Of a stretch of DNA of 64,000 nucleotides, positions 21,580 through 33,815 are shown piece after piece. The notes beneath the pieces were generated by a model, which was not told where the DNA came from, searched no databases, and saw nothing but the letters and a program-made list of their open reading frames with translations. The position numbers and the translations under genes are program-made. The stretch's first letter is position 1. The number at the start of each line of letters is the position of its first letter. Source of the DNA: Prunus persica (taxonomy: Eukaryota; Streptophyta; Magnoliopsida; Rosales; Rosaceae); contig NC_034016.1 of the NCBI RefSeq assembly GCF_000346465.2, positions 15,474,786 through 15,538,785 of the forward strand, read 5' to 3'.

Positions 21580-24500
21580 ATTTTTTTCTTTATTTAAGTT
21601 TTAAGTTTATTGATTTCATTTTTTCTTGATTATACGATAAATTTGGAAGTCTCTTCAATTGTTTTCATGTTTCCTTGATTTTATGACTAAGTTAAAAATA
21701 TCTAAAACTATGTACATCAATCCAAAACTTAACAATCATGTCATGTTTTGACTTATTAATGGATATTTAAACTTAAGACATCTTCAAATACTGTGAAATA
21801 GAAACATTGCTAAATTTGCGTTAATTATTCATATTCTGTTAAGATAAAAAAGAAAAAACAAGTCTAAAGAGATTTCACGTTGATGTGTAATCAAATCAAA
21901 TAAAGTTACACGTAAAAGTAAAGTAATTGACCCTAAACCTAACTTGACATCTACAGCTACAAGCACGTGAAGTTTAGGGTTTTGTATTACTATACTTGAA
22001 CCTAAATTAGCAACTTTTAATTTAAATTGTTCTTTATGGCTGCATTCTCACAGAGAAGATGCGTATCAAGAGAGAGAGAGAGAGACGCAGTTGAACTTGA
22101 AATTGAATGAGCTTTGGATCCTTCGTTACAGAAACTGCAACTGGCTTCTGCCACTGTCAGGGATGACTGGCCATTTTGTTGGAGAATAATCCCGGGCGTT
22201 ACGTAATATTATAGGAATTAATTCACTTTTCCCCAAAACAATTAAAAAAATAAAAAGTATTATGTTTGGACTAAAAATCTCTCAGTGAGCTGTAAACGAG
22301 AAAAGTCGTCAAAAGTTGCTCACTGTTTTTCTATTCCAAGATTCGATTTTTCTTTGCTTACATGATTGGGATTTGGATTGGACTTTTTTTTCTTTTTTTA
22401 CTTTCACCGTAATGGGTAGTTTATGTTTTTACTCAAATATTGCATTCCATGGTAAAACAGTTAATCCTCAAATTAACAGTAAGATGGAATTGTTTATTTA
22501 GACTATTCCAAACCACTATAAATCAAATCCATTTATACATGTAAGCAAGGCTCATTATGTATTTTGAAAGTACAATGTTAGTTTTAAAATATTGTTATTA
22601 AGGAAAGCGCATTTTTGATAGGGTACAAATTTATCATTAAAATAAAGCTCTCATCACAATCATTCTTATTCTACCAAATTCGTCATACATTATTTTAAAT
22701 ATTTTTTCACTGAAAATCTTTATTGTTGAGAGGGGCTATAGCATACTAAACTTACATACACTACATAAGTGCAAGGACTCGAACCGAGAACCTCTCTTGG
22801 AGGAACAATTGCTCCATACTAAAAACAGTTGAAGAAGAAGAAGAGAAAAGAAAGAGAAGATAAAAAAGAGCTGTGTATATTTTCTTAATGAGAATGAGCA
22901 TAACCGCTAGATTAGGATAACAACCAATAGCAATCTTACACTTGGCACACTACTAAACGCTTAACTAACAAGCAATGGTGGAGCTAGTAGCTTGTCTTTT
23001 GGAGGGTCAATACTGTAATTATAAAGTTTTATAGCCTTATATTTCAATTGATATTGCAGCATGTGTTTAAAAGTTCTTGGCTTTTTCATGAAACTTTGGG
23101 GGGTCATGGCCACTACAAGCCTGTATGTGGCTCCGCCCCTGCTAACAGGCATGTGCTATTCTCACTATCACCACTAAACTAGTTCTGCTTAGTCTTTTTT
23201 TGGTTGATGGATGCATTTAGTGACTTATGATGGACCAGTTAAGCCTAATTTCTCTTCATAATGATAGGTGTCATTCTAAATTATTGGTTCCATTACAGGT
23301 AATGCTTCAAAATTATTTGATGATTTACAAACGCATACATAAATTATTGGTTTAAGGGTATTAATTACTCCCATATCTCAGTTTCGTCCACCTCGTTTCA
23401 ATAATTTGATTAATCCATTTGCTTCATCTAATTTATTCGAGTTATTAGTCACTAATGATTGTTATGAAGCTATATAATAGGTTTGGTGTCTATGTGCGAC
23501 AATATATAGTACTAGGTACTGATGGCTCCTTCAAACTTGTTCCAAATTTCTCACAATAAAATATTAAAAGGTTCAAGGGCAACCATGCCCCATAAAGTAA
23601 TGGACAATTTGTTCACTCGCTTTCAAGTGTCCCATGAATTAACTGTTCTGAGAGGGGCCAACAGGAAAAAAGAGAATTAGACTTTGGAACATCACTATTT
23701 TCTCTCTGAGCAATTCCTAAACTCAAATGTCTTGGAGTCGAAATCTGCTACATTAGATCATATTTAAGTTTATTAGTGATTATTAGTGATTATACATATA
23801 CATTCGAGATTTGTTCTAAAATCTTTATAAGATTTTTAAAAAAAATACAAATCAATATTAGAAAAAGGAAAAATCAAACGTAGGACCTCATTCTTTTAAC
23901 TATTTGAGCTACAAGTTCTTTACTCAATTTAAACAAATTTGAAAAAGAAATATGTTGCATTATGTGTGTATATATGTGGAGATAGGTCATTGCACCTAAC
24001 CAGTTGTGTATCATTCACAATATAGGATAAAGCAGGGGGACCTGTAGGTAGGTACCTTTCAATTTATTTGGAATAGTGCTAAAGTTGATTATATTGGTAG
24101 CTGTAAGAGGTGAAAGAACTTTTATGGGCACATAAAGGAAGAGGAATTTATGTACCTCTATAATGATGGTTGATGTAGAATATATGGCTGAGGCGATAGA
24201 AGAGGAGTTGGAGCTTCGCGCACGTAAAGGTAAAACGGGCAAGTTACAAGTTTGGGCCTCAAGCTCCGATTTATGGGCAAAACCGGCAAGTTACAAGTAA
24301 AACTCATTTCTTTGCTATGATGCATGGGCTTTTTCAGGCATTCGAGATCGTTTAGCAGCCTAAAAAGGACTTTTAATATTTTACTAGTTATTGGAAACTA
24401 TTGTTAATTCCCAATTTTAATTCCCTTTGGAATCCTAGGGTTTCTAGGAGTGTTTAAACCAACTTTAGTCCGTAACTAAGGTATTATGTTATCATTCTGA

Positions 24501-25035
24501 ATTCAATAAACGAGAGGTTTTTTTATATCTGGTGAATTCCAGACATTAGTTCTCTTAGACTAATCGTTTGATTGCCTTATTACATTATCACGCTTTGTCA
24601 ATGGGGTAGTGCGATGCTATCCATTTCATTTTTCGTCATGCTATGGCAAATTTTCACAAGTATCTTTATGAATTCAATGTATTTATCTACTTGTTTTCCA
24701 ACAACAAAAAATATATGTACTTACCAAAAACATATATATTTTTCTAAATAAAAATGTGCATTTTAGACCAACTCCAATGTTGGGGTTTTAGACCCACTAT
24801 TTGAGTTTTTGGCCTGAAAGTTCTCTCCAATTCGGGTATAGGAAGGTGCCAAAGGATTTGGTACAGTAGTCGTCCGAGTTCAAGTGTTTTTATTTAAGCT
24901 AACGCTTATTTCCAATTCGATAGCCTAGATTAAATCTAAATAAATTCAACGACTTAAATTTAAATTTTTCATTCAAAATGTTATTATTAATTAATCTAAA
25001 TCGTATCCAACCTCAAAAATCACTCCCCGTTCTAA
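21580..25035. other. Spacer between tRNA-Lys and UBL gene 1
   Basis: The first ~490 bases (to about 22065) match the region after the second tRNA-Lys (41341-41645), including GTAAAGTAATTGAC and AAATTGTTCTTTATGGC. A GA microsatellite (22071-22085) follows. From there to about 25035 the sequence has no counterpart in the other units, so it is a later insertion or divergence. It includes a small hAT-like MITE and fragments like dispersed repeats near 22735-22830 and 23690-23960. No gene is supported. Confidence 0.55.
22973..23141. mobile_element. Small hAT-like MITE
   Basis: A 169-bp element with imperfect terminal repeats: left CAATGGTGGAGCTA, right (reverse complement) CAGGGGCGGAGCCA. It is flanked by near-identical 8-bp repeats CTAACAAG (22965-22972) and CTAACAGG (23142-23149). 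This terminus type is common in plant non-autonomous hAT elements. No coding capacity. Confidence 0.75.
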
Positions 25036-25140
25036 TTTTGGAACAAAATATGCATGACTTAAGGACCTCTCGATGCATGCAAATCACAATGAAGCAACCC
25101 CATGTTAATGCCATGAGGAGATACATTTTAACAAGCTCAT
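25036..25140 (+). promoter_or_regulatory. UBL gene 1 promoter module with RY motifs
   Basis: This block (from TTTTGGAACAAAATATGCAT through CCATGAGGAGATACATTTTA) is repeated upstream of all four UBL genes. It holds RY elements: TGCATG at 25051-25056 and CATGCA at 25076-25081. RY motifs are bound by B3 factors (ABI3/FUS3/LEC2 class) in seed genes; seed control here is inference. Confidence 0.6.
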
Positions 25141-25168
25141 TTGAAGCATACAACTAATTAGTGACACA

Positions 25169-25797
25169 ATGGATCCCAACTTCAATTTTCCTCAGGTAAG
25201 CATTTTTGCACTCCATAAGCTTTATCTTGTAATTCATTAATTTTGTTACTGCTAATTAAATTCTAATTTTCTTTTTCTATATTTATATGCTCAACGTATG
25301 CATTTTTCATATATTAACAAAATGATTGATATATTTGATAGAACATGACGATCAACGTCCTATGGAGAGGAGGAATATACAGTGGCCAGATTCCCGTCCC
25401 GGCAAGAATTTTCGAAGTGAAACTATTCATTTCCGAAGTGCTTCACCTCCCAATCCAACCAGACAAGCTAGACCTGACATGGGGAATGCAATTCCTAAGG
25501 GATGAACTGACTCTGCAAGACTATCAAATTCCTCCCTATGGTACCCTCATTGTCCTTCAAAAAATTAGAGTCACGATCTACGACCCTGAAGGTGGTGGGT
25601 TTTATTATGAGTACATAGTTTGTGATGGTATTTATGTGCGTGAGTTGAAGGCGAAACTTCATGCAGATTTAGGTGTCATCGTCGAAAATAAGGTACTTCG
25701 AATGGGGAATACTGATCTTAACGATCATTCTCTACTGTGGGTTGTTGGAGTTGAGGACGGAGCTGCGTTATATCTCGTTGAGTGTCATTTTGGGTAA
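25169..25797 (+). CDS. Tandem ubiquitin-like domain protein 1
   Basis: Exon 1 (25169-25195) encodes MDPNFNFPQ; the intron 25196-25341 (GTAAGC...TGATAG) is followed by exon 2 (25342-25797), giving about 160 residues. Two ubiquitin-fold segments lie end to end. The first (MTINVLWRGG...EVKLFISEVLHLP, FLRDELTLQDYQIPP) follows ubiquitin's pattern through the EDGRTLADYNI-like region. The second (RVTIYDPEG...VRELKAKLHADLGV, ENKVLRMGNTDLNDH) does so less closely. There is no C-terminal diglycine, so it is unlikely to be conjugated; it is more likely a binding or scaffold protein. It is the first of four tandem paralogs and has a conserved RY-bearing promoter. The annotated start is supported by the same ATGGATCCC in copy 2. 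Confidence 0.85.
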
Positions 25798-26725
25798 GTG
25801 AATGAGACGATAAAGGAGACTTGAAAACTCGTACAAGAGTTCAATTTAGACAAAAATAAATTGGATAGGTTATAATTAATTTAGTCTTTGGATAATCAAA
25901 ATAAATATATATCTGTTGGATGATGCATATATGATATATGCAATAAAGAATGATCTGTTCGGGTGAAAAATCGCAGTTCTTAAATTTGCACATCATTTTT
26001 TTCCTATAATGTTAATGCATAAAACCAACATCACCTTTATATTTTATTGGAAGCCTGTCTGAAAACAATGATGGCTTGTATCGGGTCACTTACATATACA
26101 CAAACAATAAGTTCATCAACGTATTGGAAATCTGTTTGGAAACAAGTGCATTTCCATGAAGTATTTCTCATTAATTTATGTTTAGACCTATATTTTTTCC
26201 TCCATGGACCTTCAAAGAGGGCAGCAATTGGAGAAAGAATAATTAACGTTTTGGGCCTAAAAAAGGATTTTCAACCCACGCGAATGGCCTAGGTAAATCA
26301 AAGAGAAGGAACTCTTCGAATCAAGAGAAGGTTTGCCTCACTGAGGGAGCAAATGGAAGAAAGCTTGCTTACTTAGTGCTTGCGTTTTGAAAGGAACAAG
26401 CCCGATCCAAAAGGAGATAAGTATGCTTTTGTAGACTAAGGAGTTGTTTGCCTCACCGAGAGAACAAACAACAAGGGCCAAATCCTTTGTGATCGTAGAA
26501 GTACTTGCCTCACCGAGAGAGCATGATCCAGAGGCCGAACCGATCAAGGTCAGAGCTCCACCGTCCATGCTGTCAAAAAGCAACCGAATGTCACATTTTC
26601 CACCGCCCATTTTGCCCAATCGTGAGAGAAAGCGTAAAAAAAAAGCTATGGAGTTTGATTGGATGGGTGTCAGAGCACAACCATGATTATTGTCTCGGCC
26701 GAAGAAATATAAAGTCTATAAATAA
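25798..26725. other. Spacer between UBL gene 1 and Harbinger element
   Basis: It begins with UBL 3' flanking sequence that matches the other copies (GATCTGTTCGGGTGAAAA near 25950). From 26330 to 26530 a motif close to GCCTCACCGAGAGA(A/G)CA occurs three times at 60-120 base spacing, probably the remains of another repeat. The TAA at 26723-26725 is the Harbinger target site. Overlapping open frames here show no domain. Confidence 0.4.
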
Positions 26726-27127
26726 GAGCAAGTCCAGCAGTGCTGGTGGACTCGTGCTGGGGGGTTTGGGGCAAAAAACGAAGTTCAGCAGCAAAGGTTC
26801 AGTTCGGGCGAGAGTGGGGGCCATCAAAACGGGCAGGCCCGAAGGCGAATTCGGCCCGAGCTCGGGCCCGAGGTCTGGGACAAAATAGCTGACGCCATGC
26901 TGGCGTCAGCCTTGGAGATTTGAATTTTTTTTTACCGTTGGCGCGTGCATTGCACGCGCCAACGTTAAAAAAAATTTCAAATCAGCGCTACAGTGGCCGC
27001 CAACGGCTCCTTGACACGTGGCGGCCTCTGGTCGCTCCGATTGGAATTTTTTCTTCAATCCAATGGCAGCCAATTTTTTTGCCAAAAAAAATCGAATTTT
27101 TTTTAAAAAATTACAGAATTTTTTGTG

Positions 27128-27135
27128 TATAAATA
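27128..27135 (+). promoter_or_regulatory. TATA box of Harbinger ORF1
   Basis: TATAAATA, 143 bases upstream of the ORF1 ATG at 27278. Confidence 0.55.
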
Positions 27136-27277
27136 CTAACCAATATTCTTCACTTTTAACACCAAATCCTCATATATTTTATTCTCCTTCTACTATTGTT
27201 CACTTTCTCCTCAAATTTTATTCACTTTCTATTCAATATTTTTTCACTTTGAAGTTGTAATTTTTTTCTAGCATATT

Positions 27278-28381
27278 ATGGGTTCTTCTAATGAAAATGG
27301 AGGGGCATGGAGCATGATGGAAGATGTTAGCTTGTGTGAGGCTTGGGTCCAAGTTAGTCATTGTCCCGTAACGGGCAATGAGATTAAATTTTCTCATATG
27401 TGGAAAAAAATTCATCAAGCATTTTGTGAAAGGGCAATTGGTTCTACACGTACAGAAATGGCATTATCCAGTAGGTGGAAAGTTCTTAATAAATAGTTGG
27501 GGAAATGGAGAAATGCTTTAGCAAAAGCGATTGACAACCATCGAAGCGGAGAAAATCTTAGCAGTGAGGTAAATTATTTGTCATTTTTCTTTTATTAATT
27601 TCTATGTCATATTAATTTTTATTTAAATGTTTCTTGCAATTTATATATTTTGTTAATATGTCTCTAGTTTTTTTTAATACATGTTGCATTTTTTTATTAT
27701 TTCTTTAATTTCCATTAGTTTTTTTTTACATGTTGCATTGCCAATATTTTAAAAATTCTCTTGCATTTTCATTTCATTTTTTTTTTATAGATTATACAAG
27801 CACAAATGTGGTTTGGTGCTACTGGCCAAGGGAAAAAAAGTTTCAACCATACCCATTGTTGGGAGGTGGTGAAGACTTGTAAGAGATTCCAAATTATTCC
27901 AACCGGTCAGACGGTAGTCTTGAACGAGACTCCACTTCATGAGACGCCGGCATCGGATTCACCTATGGATTCCCTGATGAATCTAGACTCACCCATTAAA
28001 AATGAGCCAAGGCCTATTGGGAGGAAGGCGGCGAAGGCGAAGAGAGGGAGTAATTCTAGCAAGAATGCATCTCAATTTTTGGAGGAACTTTCAAAGCACC
28101 AAGCCATGAGAATTGAAATGGACTTGAAACAACAAGAGCACGATATGGCTATTCAAGTAGAATATGCAAAAGAAAGGGAGTATGTACGCAAAGAAAGGGA
28201 GTATGTACGCGAACAAAACATTGAAAAAAAAGATCGGGAAACCATGGCCATGGATACAAGCCATATGTCCCCTGAAACAAAACAATATTGGAAGCTAGAA
28301 CGAAGGGATATTATGAGACGAAGACTTTTTCGTGACGATGGACCTAGCAACACGGATTGGTTAAATGATGAAAACCATTAA
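27278..28381 (+). pseudogene. Harbinger ORF1 (Myb/SANT-like, NAM-associated), one stop
   Basis: Exon 1 (27278-27568) encodes a trihelix/Myb-like DNA-binding fold (WSMMEDVSLCEAWVQVS, FSHMWKKIHQAF, SSRWKVLNK). The intron 27569-27790 (GTAAAT...TTATAG) is followed by exon 2 (27791-28381), the NAM-associated C-terminal domain (SHWEV-like HTHCWEVVKTCKRFQ, basic GRKAAKAKRG, coiled coil with KEREYVRKEREYV). ORF1 proteins of this class bind the termini and act with the transposase. An in-frame TAG at 27494-27496 replaces a residue just before LGKWRNAL. The remainder is open, so this is a single-mutation pseudogene. Confidence 0.85.
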
Positions 28382-28417
28382 AATAGTTTGTTTGCCTTTC
28401 ATGTCTTAGTTTACTTG

Positions 28418-28543
28418 CCTTTGATTTCATTGTATTTTTTGTTTTCTTTAATTCATGTACCTTTGATTTCATTGTATTTTTTGTTTTCTTTAATTCATGT
28501 ACCTTTCATTTCATTGTATTTTTTGTTTTGTTTAATTCATGTA
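28418..28543. repeat. 42-bp unit, three tandem copies
   Basis: Units start at 28418, 28460 and 28502; each reads CCTTTGATTTCATTG...TTAATTCATGTA with few differences. They lie just after the ORF1 stop codon, inside the transposon. Confidence 0.9.
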
Positions 28544-28773
28544 TTTTATTTTATTATTAGTTGTATTGCTTTTCTTTTAGTCAATAAAGAAAATATTCAA
28601 CAAAAATCCTTTTTATTCAAAACATTCCATACATAAAAAACAAACCACAACCAAAGCATAAAAAATAAACAACCCACAACCAAAGCATAAAACATAAACA
28701 ACCCACTCACAACAAAAAATAAACAACATACAACATAAACATAATAAAATAAAAACAACTTCTTCACTTCACT

Positions 28774-30149
28774 TTATTCACCTTCATTTCCTTCATTGCC
28801 TTTCACTGCCCATAAATGCTCCATCAAGTCAACTTGACGGTGTTCATGAATATACGACGATTGCATCTCCGTGTAGTGATCAATCATACGGGGCATGAAA
28901 CTACCGTCTCTAACCAACGGTTCATGCTGCATTGCTTCTCCATTTGGCCCCACTGGTTTTTCATAAATTCGTGTTAGGGCCGTGTCCATGAGATTTGGTT
29001 CATACACGTCATCAGCATCGTAATCATATTCATCTTCCACAATCATGTTATGGAGGATGATACAAGTCATCATTATACTCCTAAGCACCTCCTCGTCAAA
29101 TAGACGTGCCGCGCCCCTGATAATAGCCCACCGAGCTTGAAGGATACCAAAGCACCTCTCAACATATTTTCTGTACCCCTCTTGATAGCGAGCAAAAAAA
29201 TTTTCCTTATGGGATCGGGGATGTGGAATTGTTTTCACAAATGTTGTCCACCTCGGGTATATGCCATCAGCTAGATAATACCCGGTCTGGTATATGGTAT
29301 TGTTAATTTCATATGTGATATTTGGGGCTTCACCTCTCAAAACATCATTGAACACCGGGGATTGACCTAGGACATTCAAATCGTTTTGAGATCCGGCAAC
29401 TCCGAAGAAGGCGTGCCAAACCCATGTATCAAAACCAGCAACTGCTTCCAGGATGATACTTTTCTGCCCTTTTCTATTTCTGTAGTCCCCTTGCCAAGCA
29501 GTTGGACAATTTTTCCACTGCCAGTGCATGCAGTCAATGCTACCAATCATGCCAGGGAATCCTTGAGACTCAGCTTTTTGGAGAAGCCTTTGCAGGTCCC
29601 TGGGCGTAGGTCTGCGGAGGTAGTCTCTGGTGTACAGAGTTTCCACTGCATCACAAAATCGCACCAAGCTCTCCAAAACAGTGAACTTCCCCATCCGAGC
29701 AATCTCATCCACCTGATCAGCAGATGACCCATACGCCAACATTCGTATCACAGCTGTGAACTTCTGCGCTGGAAGAAGTCCAAATTTCCAGCACAATTTC
29801 TCTTTTGAACAAAATATTCATCATAATTGCAAATATCATGCATGATTTTATTGAACAAATGGGGTTGCATTCTATATCTCCCTCGAAAATGAACATCAGA
29901 GTACAAAGATTGTGGGATAAAATAATCTTCCATAAGATTCTTACCCCGGGAATGTCTATGTCTGTCCACATTTGGACGACGGCCTTCTCGTGAACCACGG
30001 CGAGCCTGCTTTTCTTCCTCCAGCAAAGCAACTGCTATGCCAAGTTGCTCATCTAGTTCTCTCTGCGCCCTTTTGCTTGCAGCTCGTCTACGCATTCTTT
30101 CTCTAGTTTCTCGCTCTTGCCTCTCCAAAACCTCTTCCATGTCTGCCAT
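28774..30149 (-). pseudogene. Harbinger transposase (DDE, HARBI1/ALP1-like), frameshifted
   Basis: The minus strand starts at 30149 with an acidic/basic coiled N terminus (EEVLERQERETRERMRRR), then the helix-turn-helix region (FRGRYRMQPHLFNKIMHDI). Near 29785 the frame changes by one base, and the protein continues in the next frame to 28774 (AQKFTAVIRMLAYGSSADQ...). The DDE nuclease residues are visible: Asp in GSIDCMHWQWKN, Asp in YLADGIYPRWTTF, and Glu in VERCFGILQARW. It ends in an acidic tail. Apart from the one frameshift the ~455-residue transposase is complete. A TATA-like CTATAAAATC lies at 30231-30240. Tail-to-tail with ORF1. Confidence 0.88.
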
Positions 30150-30639
30150 TGAGAATGGAGAATGAAATCTAAAATTTGAGAAATGGAAATGTAGAGAAGA
30201 ACTGGTGTGGGAGGTATGAGCTAAACCTTTGATTTTATAGAAAAATGTACACAGATAGATATGACACGCAGCGCAATCTTAGAGGGGTGAAAATCTTATC
30301 TGAAATTTGAAATTCAAATGAAATTTCAAAATTCAAATTTATCTTAAATTTGAATTTCGAAATGTATCTGAAATTTGACATTTTGAATTTATCTGAGATT
30401 TGAATTTTGAAATGTATCTGAAATTTGAAATTTATCTGAAATTTATCTGAAATTTGAAACCGAAAATCTTATCCGATATGAATAGTATTGACATGTAGGA
30501 ACCAAAAATCTTATCCGAAAATCTTATCCAAATTAATTGTTTAAGTAAACAAAGTCGTGAAAAAAATAAAAAAATGAATAGTATTTGCCATGGCAAGCCC
30601 CAACTGCTAGAAACACATTTTGTTGGAGGGGGCTAGGAC

Positions 30640-30665
30640 AGGCACTATTCACGTGAATAGTGCCT
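30640..30665. repeat. Perfect 26-bp palindrome in Harbinger terminal region
   Basis: The arms AGGCACTATTCAC and GTGAATAGTGCCT meet at a central CACGTG, about 50 bases inside the right end of the transposon. It may be a subterminal transposase-binding or hairpin site; this is inference. Confidence 0.85.
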
Positions 30666-30717
30666 GCCCTAGGGCTAATCTTGCCATGGCAAGAGGCAAC
30701 TGGTGGAAATGCTCTAA

Positions 30718-30790
30718 GAGCCTCATTCAACTGTGCAAAAGGTCTAGCAGCAATCAAACAAATCAAGCTCAACTTATGCTCAAACGCACT
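30718..30790. other. Short gap between Harbinger and Gypsy-type element
   Basis: About 73 bases of host or older repeat sequence separate the two elements. Confidence 0.6.
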
Positions 30791-31516
30791 TGTAAATACG
30801 AATTTTCTGCGACAAATAAGACAAGAACACGTGTACAAAATAATGTTGTATTAATGAAATTTAGGGTTACAATCTTTGTATTGAATCCTCTGATTCGATC
30901 TCCAAAGTGTTTAAAGAAAATTTGTGTTTGATACAAGGGTTGTAGAGACTTGATCTTGATCAAACGGGTAGCACGAAGCTTGTTTGGTGCTTAGGATTTT
31001 TCTATGGTGAAGGAACCAGCACGTATTTGTTGTGCTTGGTGGCTCTTCCAAAGTAAGGTGAAGAATGCAGAGAGTTTTCTGTTTCTTCTGAGCGCTAGAT
31101 TTTTTCTGAGCCTCCCTTCTTTCGTCTTGAGGCCTCCTATTTATAGGCTTTTGTAGGATGCTTGTCCTAAATAACTTTCCCTATTTAAAACCTTGTGTTT
31201 TGGGATTTTAATTTGATTTAAATCAATTCCCATAATTTGGCAATTTAACCATATTATCTTCAATTGATTGCCCTGATTAATATTTGATTTAAATCAAAGT
31301 CAATCACAGAAGATTCTTTCCCTTAATTTTGTCTTCATCTTGAACCGTTTGATGCACTCCGTTGGATGTCGCCACGTGTCACTTTTTGACAACTAATCCG
31401 ATTTTGATGAGTCATACGCCACATGTGCGAATTAGGAGGCCCACAATTCAATCCACCGAACCCTAATTATTTTCTCGTCCAATGGAATTTATTTCACCAA
31501 AATTTCTTTGTCTACA
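30791..31516 (-). repeat. 3' LTR of the gag-only element
   Basis: A 726-bp complete LTR with TG...CA ends. Compared by eye with 36105-36748, it differs by scattered single-base changes and short indels, implying an insertion that is not very recent. It contains paired TTGATTTAAATCAA palindromes also present in the other LTR. Confidence 0.88.
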
Positions 31517-32346
31517 AATTGCCCCCACTTCCTAATGCATTGTAGGTACGTGCTTTTCGCATGTAGGAGGTGCAGCTTGAAGAACTCCCTTTTTTTTTTT
31601 CTTTTTTTAGGGGAATGATATTATTAAAATAATATCCAATAATCACTTTGCTTCCAACATTGGCTTTCTATTTCCAACGTGAGCTTCCTTTTTTCTTTTT
31701 TTTTTGGGTGATATTATTAACTTAATAATATCCAATTTTGTTAAGATTTTGTGCGACAAAATCCAATATTTTCCTAAACTAGGAATGAGAAACCCTAGCA
31801 CCACCAAGAGCTTTAATGGCCTTTGACTTTTTTAAATTGCATACTCTCATGGATATTGAGAGTAACCCAATAGAACAGTGAAGGCTCCTCTTGTCGGCAA
31901 GAAGGTTTACAACTTTGAAATTTGCATAATCTGAATTCTCAGCAACCAAAGTGGTGAGAGTTGGCTTCTTTTCCTTCAATTTGGTCTACCAAGAAACTTG
32001 TTGGTAAGATTGAATCCACTCTTTATTTCATCATTCCACGTCAATTTTTTATTTTTCTTCTTTCTTCTAGCCACAAGAACCTACCCTTGGCATGATTATT
32101 CTTTCTTTGTGCCAGCGTCTTCTTCTTCTTCATCATCTTTTTTTTTTTGTTTTTTTTTTTTGTTTTTGGCATTCCCACCATGCAACATCAAACTCAATAT
32201 TGGCATACTATTGCTGTGCTTACGTCGTTCTCTTTTTTTTTTTCTTCTATTTTAGGTGCACTCCCACCATGCAATATTAAATTCAATATTGGTATGCTGT
32301 TGTTGTGCTTGCGTCGTCTTTTTTTTTTTAGGTGCTTCAAAAGAAA

Positions 32347-32746
32347 GTGAAGAACGTAGACGTCCTATACCGCTTGGGTTTGATCCATCTCTCCGACTTG
32401 GTGATAACCCGCTCAAGCGCTTAGGCTTTACGTAAGTGGATGACGAGTGAAGAATGTAGACGTCCTATACCGCTTGGGTTTGATCCATCTCTCCAACTTG
32501 GTGATAACCCGCTCAAGCGCTTAGGCTTTACGTAAGTGGAGGACGAGTGAAGAACGTAGACATCCTATACTGCTTGGATTTGATCCATCTCTCCGACTTG
32601 GTGATAACCCGTTCAAGCGCTTAGGCTTTACGTAAGTCGAAGACAAGTGAAGAACGTAGACGTCCTATACCCCTTGGGTTTGATCCATCTCTGCGACTTT
32701 GTGATAACTTGCTTAAGCGCTTAGGCTTTACGTATTGGAGGACGCC
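32347..32746. repeat. 100-bp tandem repeat, four copies
   Basis: Units start at 32347, 32447, 32547 and 32647, each GTGAAGAACGTAGACGTCCT-like and ending near TTAGGCTTTACGTAAGT. The period is exactly 100 bases; the fourth unit is the most diverged. It lies where pol would be expected in a complete Gypsy element. Confidence 0.95.
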
Positions 32747-32943
32747 CAACCTGATCGATGTTGAATGAAAGATGTTAATGTAGCCCTGACGGAGTGAATT
32801 GGAAGTCGAATAGTGCCAAACTAATGAGAAACTCCAAATTTATTTTATTATGTGACTGAACTCAAAGTGGTTTCATGAGCTGCCTACGTACCCTTCTAGG
32901 AAAAGAAGAGATCAAGTCATGACGTAGTTCAATGTGTGTGTGT

Positions 32944-33815
32944 TTTTTTTTCCCAGTTTGCAGTTTTGGCTCATGCAAGCGTGTGAGCATTTGGTACCTT
33001 GTGCATTTTTGGCTCTTGTAGGCGAAGGAGCATTTTGGTGCCTTGTGCAGTTTAGGCTCATGCAAGCGAATGAGCACTTGGTGCATCGTGCAGTTTCGGC
33101 TCGTGCAGGCAAATGAGCATTTAGTGCCTTGTGCAGTTTAGGCTCGTGCAGCTGAACCAATGAGTGTTTGGTGCCTTGTGCAGTTTTGGCTCGTGTAGGC
33201 AAATAAGCATTTTGGTGCCTTTTGCAGTTTCAGCTTGTGCAAGTAAAGGAGCGTTTGGTGCTTCGTGCAGTTTCAACTCGTGCAAGCAAATGAGCATTTG
33301 GTGTTTTTGCAGTTTCAGCTCGTGCAGGCAAAGAAGCGTTTGGTGCCTCGTGCAGTTTCGGCTCATGCAGACGAATGAGCATTTGATGCCTTATACAGTT
33401 TCAGCTCGTGCAGGCAAAGGAGCGTTTGGTGCCTTGTGCAGTTTCGACTCATGCAGGCGAATGAGCATTTGATGCCTTCTGTAGTTTCAGCTCATGCAAG
33501 CAAATGAGCGTTTGGTGCCTTGTGCAGTTTAGGCTCGTGCAGGCGAATGAGCACTTGGTGCATCGTGCAGTTTTAGGCTCGTGCAGGCGAATGAGCGTTT
33601 TGGTGCTTTGCAGTTTTGGCTCGTGCAGGCGAAGGAGCGTTATGGTGCCTTGTGCAGTTTCGGCTCGTGCAGGTGAATGAGCGTTTTGGTGCCTTGCAGT
33701 TTCGGCTCGTGCCGGTAAAGGAGCGTTTGTGCAGTTTCGGCTCGTGCAGGCGAAAGAGCGTTTTGGTGCCTTGTGCAGTTTCGACTCGTGTAGGCGAATG
33801 AGCGTTTTGGTCAAA
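32944..33815. repeat. ~43-bp tandem repeat array, about 20 copies
   Basis: A run of units built on GGCGAATGAGCGTTTTGG, then TGCCTTGTGCAGTTT and CGGCTCGTGCAG. Units vary between about 35 and 47 bases and diverge most at the left end. Because the unit has few stop codons, open frames appear on both strands; these are artefacts of the repeat. Confidence 0.93.

Larger units (their letters stand above)
26726..30714. mobile_element. PIF/Harbinger DNA transposon, nearly complete
   Basis: A 3989-bp element flanked by the 3-bp target duplication TAA (26723-26725 and 30715-30717). Its imperfect terminal repeats are left GAGCAAGTCCAGCAGT and right (reverse complement) GAGCATTTCCACCAGT. It carries the two genes expected of an autonomous element, arranged tail to tail: a Myb/NAM-associated ORF1 (27278-28381, plus) and a DDE transposase (28774-30149, minus). 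Each has one visible disabling change, so it is probably immobile now. Subterminal regions are GC-rich on the left and full of TCTGAAATTTGAA-type repeats on the right (30290-30480). Confidence 0.93.

Noticed and set aside
24770..24900. GACCAACTCCAATG-like motif suggesting a second Harbinger MITE
   Set aside because: One plausible terminus was seen but no matching inverted end or TAA/TTA duplication could be located.
31998..32350. Phe/Leu-rich frames in a poly-T region
   Set aside because: Low-complexity T-runs inside the LTR element produce them; a ~105-bp two-copy repeat around 32165-32320 explains the pattern.
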